Shown one piece after another: positions 18,640 to 26,837 of a DNA stretch of 64,000 nt. Each line of letters begins with the position of its first letter. Positions within the stretch are counted from its first letter, which is position 1. The notes beneath the pieces are model-generated. The model saw nothing but the letters and a program-made list of their open reading frames with translations. It made no database searches and was not told where the DNA came from. The stretch is taken from IMG/VR virus record IMGVR_UViG_3300042367_000228, positions 62,001-126,000 of that record; one strand, written 5' to 3'. Source of the stretch: a virus. Both the position numbers and the translations under genes were made by a program.

Positions 18640-19698
18640 TTAAAAAAGCATACTAAAAAGTAATGCCCTGTTTGTTGCTACTAGCTCGTCAGATGTTGTG
18701 TTATTTCTAAAAAATAGTCCACTTTTTCCTGGTCCTGCTGTCGCAATTGAATATATTTTTGTTTTCCCTGAAGATATTGCAGGAGTAGAACTTTGATCGT
18801 CTAATGCTAAGACTGAATTTATTTCTACTAAACTAATATCTGATTGTAAAATTAATGGATTTGAACCTGTATTTTTAAGAGTAGTACCAAATAAGTTAAG
18901 TGTATCAACACTTAAACCAGTAGCAGTTATAACTGCACGTTGTGAATCATTAATTGTAAATTGTAACTGTGATGTGCTTGTTGCTAAAATTTCTGATTTC
19001 ATTATGTTATTAACAAAATCTTTATAATAAATTTTATCAACATCTGCCATACCAGCGGTTAATTTACCAGATACTACATACGTATTCACATATTTTTTAG
19101 TAGTAAGACTGTTGTTAGTTGCATGATTAGCATCAGAGTTTCCAGCTATTAATCGATCTTCGTAAGTAGTACTGCCGTATGTTGAGTTTACTAGTGACAA
19201 ATATGTGTCAGTGTTATGTAAATTAAATTGTATACTATCAGAGCCGTTACTTGATACAGATTTAACTTCAACACCGTATAATTTCATACTTGCAACTGAT
19301 ACAATTGAATCACTTTTTGTACTTAGTACAAACGTACCGCTATCATATGTTGTAGTTGCTGTATTATAATGCAGTGCCTCTTCGTCGAATAATAATGAAG
19401 CAGACGATACTAGTGAATTAATCTGTCCCCTATCAATTAATATTCCAGAAGTACGTGAAGCAACTCCATTTTCAGTACGTGAAGAAATCCCGCTTAATCC
19501 CGGTTCGCCACTATTTAATACAATTACATTATCTTTAACAGTAGCATTTACTGATTCAATAGTAGTAGTTTGTCCTTGTATGTCAAGGTTTCCGTTAATG
19601 TATACAGTGCCAGAGAGACCGGTATCTAATGTAATATTATTACCAGATTCAACTATAATTCTATAATTACCTTCATTAACTCTTAATACTTTTGACAT
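18640..19698 (-). CDS. Virion structural / fibre-like protein
   Basis: 352 residues, ribosome site AAAGGA before ATG at 19698. An early segment, NGNLDIQGQTTTIESVNATV then KDNVIVLNSGEPG, matches the fibre-shaft block NLTVNGTTTTVNSTTVTVDD of the giant fibre, so it shares a shaft or collar module. The middle contains TKKYVNTYVVSGKLTAG, also common in fibre proteins. It is probably a short fibre, whisker or collar component. An upstream GC-rich hairpin (19715-19732) lies immediately before its ribosome site. Confidence 0.65.
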   Translation of the reverse strand: MSKVLRVNEGNYRIIVESGNNITLDTGLSGTVYINGNLDIQGQTTTIESVNATVKDNVIVLNSGEPGLSGISSRTENGVASRTSGILIDRGQINSLVSSASLLFDEEALHYNTATTTYDSGTFVLSTKSDSIVSVASMKLYGVEVKSVSSNGSDSIQFNLHNTDTYLSLVNSTYGSTTYEDRLIAGNSDANHATNNSLTTKKYVNTYVVSGKLTAGMADVDKIYYKDFVNNIMKSEILATSTSQLQFTINDSQRAVITATGLSVDTLNLFGTTLKNTGSNPLILQSDISLVEINSVLALDDQSSTPAISSGKTKIYSIATAGPGKSGLFFRNNTTSDELVATNRALLFSMLF

Positions 19699-19714
19699 TT
19701 ATATTCCTTTAAAG

Positions 19715-19732
19715 GAGGGCCTTGCGGCCCTC
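19715..19732 (-). terminator. Perfect 7-bp hairpin with GNRA (GCAA) loop, terminator-like or RNA-stabilising
   Basis: On the minus strand the stem GAGGGCC pairs with GGCCCTC around a GCAA tetraloop. It follows the stop of the 318-residue gene by about 13 bases and is followed by CTTTAAAGG, not a run of T. It is therefore a weak intrinsic terminator at best. It could instead mark an RNA end or protect the mRNA of the next gene, whose ribosome site begins right after it. Confidence 0.6.
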
Positions 19733-19745
19733 AACTGTTGCATAA

Positions 19746-20702
19746 TTACGCGTTTTCAATTTGTACAGTAGTACTTGTTGCAGCACTAAGTGTCCATGGT
19801 ACTTGTTGAGCTTCGCCGTTAATTAAAGGAAAAAGATGTCCGGTATCAGAAAGATCTGGAACAATTACAGCTTTGTGTGCTGTTAATTTTTTAACAAAAT
19901 ATTTTTTAGCTGCACTATCAAATGCTGTAATTGTCATTTCACCAACTGCGGCTGCAGTTACTGTTGTTAATGCAGCAACGATAGGTGTACCAGAGGTATC
20001 AGATGTATTAATTCTGTAACGATTTTTTGAAACTTGTTTAACAATATCAGCTTGTTTAACACTAGAACCAGTAAATGCTTTAGCAATAATACCTGCATCT
20101 GGATTAGATGCTGTACCAGTTGCTGAAGTATTTCCAACTGGGCTTGTCATAACAACAGTACCTAAAGTTACAGATTGTGTTGCAGCAGCAGTTGGTACAG
20201 TTGTTGAGTAACCTGAACCAGCATCAGTGATTAAAACTTCTTTAGCATTATATGTTAATGTAACAGTTGCTCCGGTAGCTAACGGGTTAGCTGAATTAAT
20301 AATAGTAGTTGCACGAGCACCGGTAACTAATGCACCGTCTGCATATGGGAATGAACCACGTTCAGTAGTAGTAATTGTTTGAATTACACCAGAACCGTTA
20401 ACTGTACCAACTGTAAATACAGTGCCGTTACCGATAGTAAATGTATCACCTGTAGTATAGTTAGTACCGCCTACAAATGAACTAATTATATTAACTTGTG
20501 ATGTAATTGTTGCAGTAGCAGCTACTCCGCTTAACAAGTTAGGTGCACCTGTTAATGTAACAACAGGGCGAACGGTATACGAACCAGCCGATGTTACAGG
20601 AATACTAGCCACACCTTTACCGCCGATGCCGTCATCTGCAGTAGTAGTTGTTGAACCGGTGTTACGGTTACCAAAATATTTTTTATTTAATGGACGTCCC
20701 AT
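19746..20702 (-). CDS. Virion structural protein (MGRPLNKKYFG family)
   Basis: 318 residues if started at ATG 20702. This start is chosen because AAAGGAG lies 6-7 bases before it and because the protein then begins MGRPLNKKYFGNRN. A longer frame to 20768 has no ribosome site. The protein is rich in Thr, Gly and Val with beta-strand periodicity (SIPVTSAGSYTVRPVVTLTG, TDAGSGYSTTVPTAAAT). Similar basic N-termini followed by repetitive strands occur in structural proteins encoded near gp23 in environmental T4-like phages (recollection of the family, not verified here). A late-type motif GATAAATA at 20782-20789 lies upstream. Confidence 0.68.
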   Translation of the reverse strand: MGRPLNKKYFGNRNTGSTTTTADDGIGGKGVASIPVTSAGSYTVRPVVTLTGAPNLLSGVAATATITSQVNIISSFVGGTNYTTGDTFTIGNGTVFTVGTVNGSGVIQTITTTERGSFPYADGALVTGARATTIINSANPLATGATVTLTYNAKEVLITDAGSGYSTTVPTAAATQSVTLGTVVMTSPVGNTSATGTASNPDAGIIAKAFTGSSVKQADIVKQVSKNRYRINTSDTSGTPIVAALTTVTAAAVGEMTITAFDSAAKKYFVKKLTAHKAVIVPDLSDTGHLFPLINGEAQQVPWTLSAATSTTVQIENA

Positions 20703-20781
20703 TTGATTTCTCCTTTGACGTTTTATGTCATACGCAGTGGGTACTGCATAAGTTTGCAAGTGCAACACTTATTTGACAAAG

Positions 20782-20789
20782 TATTTATC
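20782..20789 (-). promoter_or_regulatory. Late-type promoter motif GATAAATA
   Basis: GATAAATAC on the minus strand overlaps the TAA stop of the 190-residue gene (GGA TAA ATA) and lies 80 bases before the MGRPLNKKYFG start. T4 late promoters are TATAAATA at -10 with no -35, so this differs by one base. The support is the recurrence of NATAAATA before several late genes in the window. Confidence 0.5.
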
Positions 20790-21357
20790 CGTAGGTGATG
20801 CCTATACCGATTTGATTTATAATAACTAGATCACGATGAGGATATACTTGATTACTTCTAAAACTAATTGCAATTCCGAATGAATTAGACGAAACATCTG
20901 CACTAGTTAATGCAGTTCCCCACATTTCTGCAGGTCCTCCGTATACATTTACATCTCCGATAATAGGAAGTAATGGACTATTTTCACCTGTATACATATT
21001 GCTTTGAACAGGGTTAATTGGACTAGCCATGTCAACACCGATATAATTGTTATTATGTATAAGTTGAATACGTAAATCTTCTATTCTTGAAAATCGATGC
21101 ATATCTAAATAAAATTCTATACCAGTTATTGATTGTTCTTCATCTGGTATATTAAGATTAGTACACCGTAATTCAGCAGTGTTGCTAAGAAATTTTTCCA
21201 TCCACAAACCGCTAATAGTATACAAAGGTTGTTTACTAGTAACGCAGTTAGTTGGTGTTATTAATCCGTTAATATCCCATCTAATTATAGGTTGTATTAA
21301 ATCTGTTTGTTCGATATATTCAACGATTGATGTAGGATTATAAAATTGTGTGTTCAT
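20785..21357 (-). CDS. Probable virion structural protein, unknown
   Basis: 190 residues. Begins MNTQFYNPTSIVEYIEQTDL, then a single beta-rich domain (ISGLWMEKFLSNTAELRCTN, ITGIEFYLDMHRFSRIEDLR, INQIGIGITYG at the C-terminus). It has no signal peptide or membrane segment. No ribosome site precedes ATG at 21357; a late-type motif (21362-21369) lies only five bases upstream, so the mRNA may be leaderless or the true promoter may lie elsewhere. It lies between the homing endonuclease and the MGRPLNKKYFG structural gene. The family was not recognised. Confidence 0.65.
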   Translation of the reverse strand: MNTQFYNPTSIVEYIEQTDLIQPIIRWDINGLITPTNCVTSKQPLYTISGLWMEKFLSNTAELRCTNLNIPDEEQSITGIEFYLDMHRFSRIEDLRIQLIHNNNYIGVDMASPINPVQSNMYTGENSPLLPIIGDVNVYGGPAEMWGTALTSADVSSNSFGIAISFRSNQVYPHRDLVIINQIGIGITYG

Positions 21358-21361
21358 AATG

Positions 21362-21369
21362 TATTTATC
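21362..21369 (-). promoter_or_regulatory. Late-type promoter motif GATAAATA
   Basis: GATAAATAC on the minus strand lies between the terminator of the homing endonuclease and the start of the 190-residue gene. If used as a T4-type late -10 element, transcription would begin about at the ATG. Confidence 0.45.
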
Positions 21370-21376
21370 ATAAAAA

Positions 21377-21394
21377 AAGGCGCAATTGCGCCTT
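21377..21394 (-). terminator. Rho-independent terminator of the homing endonuclease gene
   Basis: On the minus strand an 18-base palindrome, AAGGCGCAATTGCGCCTT, is followed at once by a run of T (TTTTTTT). It overlaps the stop codon of the endonuclease gene at 21393. This is a textbook intrinsic terminator. Confidence 0.88.
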
Positions 21395-22829
21395 AAATTT
21401 TAAAAACATAATTGCCACAATCCCATAGTCGTCGGTATTTGTTTGCAAACATGTTTTCAGTTTGAGATAACATATTATTATAATTAGGTAACCATTTTTT
21501 TAAATTCTGTTTTTGACATTTATATCTAGATATAATAGTATTTCCGTCAGTCCAGCAAAAACCAGGTCCGGTAGTTCTTTCTAAATAGAACCCAATTGAA
21601 GTATACCCAGTACCATTTGATTTATTCCTATCACAATACGAAACAATAGTTGCATTATTAATTTGACGTTTTGCGTACGAAATTAATTTACTTGCGCCAC
21701 CAACTACAGTTACATTAAGTATAGTAGCCATTCTTATTAATTCGTATGATTCTGATATTTTTGAAAATCGATCTCTTCCAATTGAAATTGCCATTTGAAG
21801 TTGGTTATTATACAATAATCCATAATAATATTTTGCAGGAGCAAATCCGTGTAAATGGTTAGTATTAAAAAAATCTTTAGCTTGAATAGTATCTAACTCA
21901 ATAATTTTGCATTTTCTAGCATAAAGTTTAGTAGTTAACTGTAGCTTTGATCTTAATATTGATTTAATAATAGATTGTTTATTATTCCATTCCCAATCAC
22001 TAATATGAATTAAATTAATTCCTTTTGAATTTGCAAGATTAGTTTTGTCCATATGGCGATTTTTATATTCAATTTGGGTAGACATTGGATTAAACGAATG
22101 CCAATATAATCCGTTAATCTCTATTCCTAAATTATGTGATGGAATTAAAATATCAATCTCTTTACCATCTAAAATAGTTCTATCATGCGGAATAGATTTA
22201 ACATGTAATGTGTTAATATAAGATTCAATTTGTTTTTCAATAAGAGAATAGTTACTGTTTGACCGTATAGTAAAATTATGTTTTTTACAATATTCAATTA
22301 CTGTTGAATAATATACATCTAACTCATCTGCAATATCAACTGCGCTGCGTTTATTAATGTTATATTCATTATCTAACCAATTATAATCTGTTAAACAAGC
22401 ATGTGAATATTCTGAAATTTTAGGTTTAGACAACATAGGTTTTACATCATTACGTTGAGAATTAAATTCAACTCCGTATTTGTTAATCATTGTGTTAGAT
22501 CGTTTTTTGTTTATCTCAGATTGTAATGTAGTAGAAACTTGTTCTTTTGTTTTTTTTACGCTACTACAAATGTTTTCACGGGTACAAGTACACGATGATG
22601 CTGGACCGCATCCGTAAAATCCTCTATTAAATCGTTTGAACTTTTGATTATTACCGTATTTACAGACACCATTTTGTTGATATATTGCACTATATGCATG
22701 TTCGCTTAATGAGTTTGAAGTTACAAGTGAATTTTTATAGATCCAATTTAACATTTCTAAATTTTTTTTAAAAATAGAAGGATATGATGTTGGGTTTTCT
22801 AAAATTATTTGAAGTATTTGTGTTTTCAT
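21393..22829 (-). CDS. Vsr-like (EDxHD-type) free-standing homing endonuclease
   Basis: 478 residues. A Cys-rich N-terminal segment (C56, C74, C80, C82, C88) suggests a zinc knuckle. One NTMINKYGVEFNSQ repeat follows near 112-125, then a helix-turn-helix-like stretch (AVDIADELDVYYSTVIEY, 163-180). The nuclease core has E224 and D226 in KEIDILIP, E237 in GIEINGLYWHS, then H244, H259 and K262. This is the PD-(D/E)XK arrangement of Vsr-like homing endonucleases. The C-terminal region (about 300-478) has VVGGASKLI, VSYCDRNKSNGTGYTSIGF and a GNAT-like look. The gene sits just after gp23, has its own promoter (22836-22864) and terminator, and is a paralogue of the enzyme at 42280-44031. Confidence 0.83.
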   Translation of the reverse strand: MKTQILQIILENPTSYPSIFKKNLEMLNWIYKNSLVTSNSLSEHAYSAIYQQNGVCKYGNNQKFKRFNRGFYGCGPASSCTCTRENICSSVKKTKEQVSTTLQSEINKKRSNTMINKYGVEFNSQRNDVKPMLSKPKISEYSHACLTDYNWLDNEYNINKRSAVDIADELDVYYSTVIEYCKKHNFTIRSNSNYSLIEKQIESYINTLHVKSIPHDRTILDGKEIDILIPSHNLGIEINGLYWHSFNPMSTQIEYKNRHMDKTNLANSKGINLIHISDWEWNNKQSIIKSILRSKLQLTTKLYARKCKIIELDTIQAKDFFNTNHLHGFAPAKYYYGLLYNNQLQMAISIGRDRFSKISESYELIRMATILNVTVVGGASKLISYAKRQINNATIVSYCDRNKSNGTGYTSIGFYLERTTGPGFCWTDGNTIISRYKCQKQNLKKWLPNYNNMLSQTENMFANKYRRLWDCGNYVFKI

Positions 22830-22835
22830 ATTAAC

Positions 22836-22864
22836 AGTATAGCATGTATTTTGTTGTAAGTCAA
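22836..22864 (-). promoter_or_regulatory. Sigma70-type promoter TTGACT-N17-TATACT
   Basis: On the minus strand TTGACT (22864-22859) and TATACT (22841-22836) are separated by exactly 17 bases. The predicted start of transcription falls near 22829, the first base of the endonuclease ATG, which implies a leaderless or nearly leaderless mRNA. The promoter begins right after the gp23 terminator. Confidence 0.75.
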
Positions 22865-22868
22865 TAAA

Positions 22869-22890
22869 AAAGGGCTCCTAAGAGCCCTTT
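22869..22890 (-). terminator. Rho-independent terminator of gp23
   Basis: A perfect 9-bp stem (AAAGGGCTC pairing with GAGCCCTTT) with a 4-nt loop, followed on the minus strand by TTTTTTATT. It lies 25 bases after the gp23 stop, as expected for an abundant late transcript. Confidence 0.9.
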
Positions 22891-22915
22891 AGTATAAAAT
22901 AAAGTTAAGAAAATC

Positions 22916-24091
22916 TTAGCTAAATTTAACGTTTGCGTATGTGATACCAACACGACCTAAGTAGTCAGCTGCATTACCTAAAGATGATGCAGTATTTGAT
23001 AATTCAACATAACCATAACGTGTCATAAACGATACAACTGGTTCAAATGTAGATGGATCAAGTACAACACCTGACGACATCAACGGAATGTATGGGCAGT
23101 AAAACGCAGGAGCGTCTGATTCTGAACCACCTTTGTAACCAATTAAGATTGAAGTGTTGTCAGTAGCATAGCTATTAACATAAACTTTCAATGAATTGTT
23201 TAATGTACCAACAAATTTTGTGTTAGTAGGAGCTTCGAAAGTACCTTCAGTTGTACGAGCAAATGCTGAAGTTGTAGCTGATTGCAAAATTGTTAATGCA
23301 AATGGAGATACAACAGCATAGTTACCAGCACCACGACGTGTACGTTGTGCAATCAAGTTGCTTACACGGTTGATTTGAACAGCTAAAGCAGCGTGTTCGT
23401 CACCTACGAAAGTAGCTGTACCTGATACTGCAGCTTGGTTGTATGTTTCAACATCTGAACCAGCTAATGTTAACAATGAAGCGATAATTTCTTGATCGAT
23501 CTCAGCAGTGATTTCTTGAGCTAAAGCAGCCATAATTTCTGCTTCAACGTCAATACCTTGTTGTGCTTGAGCGTCTTGAGCAGATTCAAATGTCCAGCGA
23601 GCTGACAACTTACGTGTTTTAGCTTCAACTGTTTGTTTCAAGATTTGAATGCTCATTTTTTTGCCTGCTTGTCCTTCTAAAGTTGCAGTTGAAGCAGCTT
23701 TAGCAGCTCCTGTTAAAGCTACGTCATTACCTGAATAGCTTTCTGCAATTTTGAATGGACTTAATGCTTCTTCACCAGCTACTGTGCTGTTTGAACTATC
23801 AGCATAACGAACACGCAATGTATGAATTTGTCCAACTGGACCAGTCATTGGTTGTACACCAACTAATTCGTTAGCAATAACGGTTGGCATAACACGACGG
23901 ATTACTGGTAAAATCACGCGGTTTAAAGTTGCAACGTTGCCAGCAGATGTAGCACCAGCAGTAGGAGATTCCATCAAATACTTACGTGTATTTTCAAGTG
24001 TTACGCCCATTACTGATTTTTTTGTACCTGTCAAGCCTTCTAAAAGTGCTTGTTTTGTTTCTGCCCAACGGCCATTAAGTAGTTCTGACAT
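22916..24091 (-). CDS. 23: Major capsid protein gp23
   Basis: 391 residues, shorter than the 521 of T4 gp23. Ribosome site AGGAG before ATG at 24091. The N-terminus (MSELLNGRWAETKQALLEGL) and the strand LRVRYADSSNSTVAGEEALS are gp23-like; the C-terminal part has IPLMSSGVVLDPSTFEPVVS and MTRYGYVELSN, a familiar gp23 ending. A likely prohead-protease site lies at YLME/SPTA (cut after E41), fitting the (L/I)-x-E rule of gp21. The gene follows gp22 and gp21 as in T4. It forms the hexamers of the head shell. Confidence 0.93.
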   Translation of the reverse strand: MSELLNGRWAETKQALLEGLTGTKKSVMGVTLENTRKYLMESPTAGATSAGNVATLNRVILPVIRRVMPTVIANELVGVQPMTGPVGQIHTLRVRYADSSNSTVAGEEALSPFKIAESYSGNDVALTGAAKAASTATLEGQAGKKMSIQILKQTVEAKTRKLSARWTFESAQDAQAQQGIDVEAEIMAALAQEITAEIDQEIIASLLTLAGSDVETYNQAAVSGTATFVGDEHAALAVQINRVSNLIAQRTRRGAGNYAVVSPFALTILQSATTSAFARTTEGTFEAPTNTKFVGTLNNSLKVYVNSYATDNTSILIGYKGGSESDAPAFYCPYIPLMSSGVVLDPSTFEPVVSFMTRYGYVELSNTASSLGNAADYLGRVGITYANVKFS

Positions 24092-24109
24092 TTAAATTCT
24101 CCTAAATTT

Positions 24110-25204
24110 TTATAGTCCAGCGAGGCGGCGGATATCGATGATATTCGATTCATCTTCGCTGCTACGGGTGGTGTTGGAAATTTGTTTATTTCCGGTTATT
24201 TCTTTAGCTTCTACAAGAGCTTGTCTTTTTTGTGGTGCTGCTTTACCAGACATTACTGCTGGTAAATATCTTTCAAAACTTTCGTTAAGTTTTGAAGTTT
24301 TTACACTCGTCATCAATTCACCCATGATAGAACGTTGTTCTGCACTTAGCGGAGCTAACAATTCGCTCATGATTGCTTTTCTTTCTTGCGACTCTTTCAG
24401 CGCACGAATCTCTGCTTGTTTACTTTCTAATATTTTTTCAGCTTTGATAACTGCATGTGCAGCTTCATTGATGGCTAAATCTTTCATGTCTATGACTTTG
24501 AGTAATTTTGCAGTTTCGGATTTCTCATTCAAGTAACTTGATTGGTATTCAGCAGCAAACGCTTCGAATAGCTTACGACCAAAGTCTGTACGACGAGCTG
24601 ACTCAATGTCTTCTTTTAATGAAGTAATTTCAGCGTTTAAGGTTTGACCTACAACACTTTCAACCATTGTAGCTGCGCGTTTTACAAATTCTTGTTTTAC
24701 TCGTTTGATTTCTTGACGACCTTCACGAATTAGACGAACTTTTGATTCGGCTAAATCCTGTTTGTCTTTATAAAATTCTGTAATCTCTTGAGCTAAAGCT
24801 TCAACAACAAAATGTTCTAATGTGCTAAATTTATTAGCCATTGACATTTGATCTTCGTGGAGTTCTTTAACTTCAGAAGCCAATTGGCGTGTTACGAATT
24901 TATTCATAACTGTTGCACTTTCGGTCATTTTTCTAGCAAATTTAACTTTCATTTCTGCTAGCTGTTTGCGATCAGAAACAAACTCGTTAAGTTCACTTGA
25001 TAGTTGTTCAGAGATCATACGATCAACTGCTTCAACCATTGTGTTCTTATCATGTTCATATTTCTGTGCAAACTCTTCGCGGAGTTGTTGAGCTACTACC
25101 TCACGGTTTTCAACGATACGTTGTTCCCATGCTTGCTCAATAGACTCTTTGATTTCTGCCGAAACCACATTGTTTTCAAATAACGTTTTTAATGCATCCA
25201 ACAT
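24110..25204 (-). CDS. 22: Prohead core scaffolding protein gp22
   Basis: 364 residues, highly charged and almost entirely helical, with long coiled-coil stretches (EIKESIEQAWEQRIVENREV, KVRLIREGRQEIKRVKQEF). The C-terminus becomes Ser/Asn rich. It sits between gp21 and gp23, the conserved place of the T4 scaffold. It assembles the inner core of the prohead and is degraded by gp21 during maturation. Its stop lies 18 bases before gp23, and the gap holds the gp23 ribosome site. Confidence 0.9.
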   Translation of the reverse strand: MLDALKTLFENNVVSAEIKESIEQAWEQRIVENREVVAQQLREEFAQKYEHDKNTMVEAVDRMISEQLSSELNEFVSDRKQLAEMKVKFARKMTESATVMNKFVTRQLASEVKELHEDQMSMANKFSTLEHFVVEALAQEITEFYKDKQDLAESKVRLIREGRQEIKRVKQEFVKRAATMVESVVGQTLNAEITSLKEDIESARRTDFGRKLFEAFAAEYQSSYLNEKSETAKLLKVIDMKDLAINEAAHAVIKAEKILESKQAEIRALKESQERKAIMSELLAPLSAEQRSIMGELMTSVKTSKLNESFERYLPAVMSGKAAPQKRQALVEAKEITGNKQISNTTRSSEDESNIIDIRRLAGL

Positions 25205-25219
25205 ATGTGATTCTCCTTT

Positions 25220-25846
25220 CTATTGGAGTCCGTTTATTATATTTAATAAACTTTCTTTGAGGTATTTTTGCGCCTTTGCATCACCCCGTACCTCTTCCGC
25301 TAAACGGATTGAACTAAGACCACCTTTTGAATTCATAAGGTGTTCATAGATTGGTGTAGGATATGCTCCCGGTGCGCTTGGTTGAGCTACCATGTCTACT
25401 GTGATAATCTCAAAATCTGACACTTCACCGGATCCGCTATCGCTAACGTTACCAGATCCGCGTGAACTTACGCCTAGTTTCACTCCGCTCTCTAACATAG
25501 TGCGTATAAGTTGTCCCATTGGAGTAGGTAAAATTTTAAGTTTACCATACCCGTTTGGTCCTTCCATCCACATGTTAGTTATCATATGTGATACTCGGTC
25601 TAAATTTATTTTTAGATCATCTGGATGATCTACTTCTCCAAGCACAGAATAACCATTTTGAATCTGATCGTTAAGGGTTTTAACAGCCTTGCTAATCTCA
25701 CTTACAGGATAGACACGTTGGTTAGCATTACGAATGCCACCTTGTATACAGATACCACTCATATACAAACTTTTACCGTCCCGCTCGTCAGATTCAACGA
25801 TCATTTGTGCTTCGTTGAAGCTAAGGTTTTCTCGGAGATGTAACAT
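25220..25846 (-). CDS. 21: Prohead core protease gp21
   Basis: 208 residues. Shows the herpesvirus/T4-type serine protease signature: GEVDHPDD with His74, then GVSSRGSG with catalytic Ser at 127 or 128, and the TVDMVAQPSAPGA strand. The N-terminal SLYMSGICIQGGIRNANQRV is also typical. It processes gp23, the scaffold and internal proteins at (L/I)-x-E sites once the shell is complete. It lies three bases after the acidic core gene and upstream of gp22, the T4 order. Confidence 0.93.
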   Translation of the reverse strand: MLHLRENLSFNEAQMIVESDERDGKSLYMSGICIQGGIRNANQRVYPVSEISKAVKTLNDQIQNGYSVLGEVDHPDDLKINLDRVSHMITNMWMEGPNGYGKLKILPTPMGQLIRTMLESGVKLGVSSRGSGNVSDSGSGEVSDFEIITVDMVAQPSAPGAYPTPIYEHLMNSKGGLSSIRLAEEVRGDAKAQKYLKESLLNIINGLQ

Positions 25847-25849
25847 AAA

Positions 25850-26716
25850 TTACTTTCTGCCTGGGATTAAACTTCTTTTGTTAATACCATTGTCACCTGA
25901 AGATTTTTTCTCTGCGCCGTGACCTTTTGGAACTGGTTTCAACTTAGGTGCTTTTGTATTTCCAGGAACGTTTTGGTTTCCGCCATCCATTTTAGATGTA
26001 GATGGGTTTAACAATCCGCCTTTTGTACCTTCGCCTGATGCAGTTTTACCAAATTTAGGAGCTACACCACCCATGTCATTGTATTTAGGTTTGTTAAAAA
26101 TACTTTTGTTATTAACACCGTTGTCACCGTGTTTAGGTAATGCAACTTTGTTTACGTATTCAAACATACTTTGGAATTCGTTTTCTTCTTCGCCTTCTTC
26201 GTCGTCAAATCCGCCTAGGTCGCCGCCTAATTCGTCATCACCGAACATGTCTTTGTGTTCTGGTTCGTTTTCTTCACCAGCTAAAAGTTGTTCAAATTCT
26301 GATTTTAATTCGTCTAATGCATCTTCTAAATCAAGAACGCGGTCTTCTAGTTCGCTGTCGCTTTCTTCGTCGCCAAACTCGTCTCCGCCAAATTCGTCAT
26401 CGCCACCGATGTCGTCATCGCTTTCTTCGTCGTCTGCACCAAATTCGTCATCGCCTTCTTCGTCATCGCTGCCAAATTCGTCATCGCTTTCTTCGTCGTC
26501 TGCACCAAAGTTATCGGCTTCTTCATCATCGTCGCTTTCTTCATCATCGTCGCCGAACGCTTCTTCAAATTCTTCTTCGGCTTCTTCAGATAATAAATTT
26601 TCATAAATTTCGCGAGATTTTGCTACTACAATATTGTGAAATATGTCTTTTGCTGCTTCATGATCTTCATTGATCAATGCCTCAAGCATGGCTTCAAATT
26701 TTTTACGGTCAGTCAT
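25850..26716 (-). CDS. Acidic prohead core-type protein
   Basis: 288 residues. The N-terminal helix (KKFEAMLEALINEDHEAAKD) is followed at about 46-155 by very acidic repeats of the form DDEESDDEFGxDDEE, then a Gly/Lys-rich basic tail ending INKRSLIPGRK. Small acidic core proteins (gp67, gp68) stand between gp20 and gp21 in T4, and this gene has the same place, charge pattern and neighbours. It is therefore probably a core component; which T4 protein it replaces cannot be told. Ribosome site AGGAG before ATG at 26716. Confidence 0.7.
   Translation of the reverse strand: MTDRKKFEAMLEALINEDHEAAKDIFHNIVVAKSREIYENLLSEEAEEEFEEAFGDDDEESDDDEEADNFGADDEESDDEFGSDDEEGDDEFGADDEESDDDIGGDDEFGGDEFGDEESDSELEDRVLDLEDALDELKSEFEQLLAGEENEPEHKDMFGDDELGGDLGGFDDEEGEEENEFQSMFEYVNKVALPKHGDNGVNNKSIFNKPKYNDMGGVAPKFGKTASGEGTKGGLLNPSTSKMDGGNQNVPGNTKAPKLKPVPKGHGAEKKSSGDNGINKRSLIPGRK
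26380..26570 (-). repeat. Acidic-codon tandem repeat in the core protein gene
   Basis: Imperfect repeats of about 33-60 bases with recurring phrases such as tcgtcatcgctttcttcgtc and tctgcaccaaattcg on the plus strand. They encode the DDEESDDEFG units. They are slippage-prone and likely vary in number between relatives. Confidence 0.75.
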
Positions 26717-26761
26717 GTTTATCTCCTGAATAGTTTCGTTTTCTACAAGGCTGTCTTATAT

Positions 26762-26788
26762 TTACACTACTTATTAAAAATAGTGTAA
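26762..26788 (-). other. 8-bp hairpin in the leader of the acidic core gene
   Basis: TTACACTA pairs with TAGTGTAA around an 11-base AT loop, within the 116-base gap between the portal-linked small gene and the core gene. There is no T run directly after the stem on the minus strand, so it is not a clear terminator; it may be an RNA processing or stability element. Confidence 0.4.
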
Positions 26789-26829
26789 AAACAGGGTCAA
26801 ACCGGTGTTTTTTTTAATATTTTAAAATT

Positions 26830-26837
26830 TATTTATG
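26830..26837 (-). promoter_or_regulatory. Late-type promoter motif CATAAATA
   Basis: CATAAATA on the minus strand overlaps the TAA stop of the 83-residue gene (GCA TAA ATA). It would transcribe the acidic core gene and gp21-gp22-gp23 downstream. It is one base away from T4 TATAAATA. Confidence 0.45.

Noticed and set aside
26073-26673. Two overlapping plus-strand frames of 177 codons each
   Set aside because: They are antisense to the acidic-repeat core gene; their Ser- or Arg/His-rich content is the mirror of GAA/GAC-type codons.
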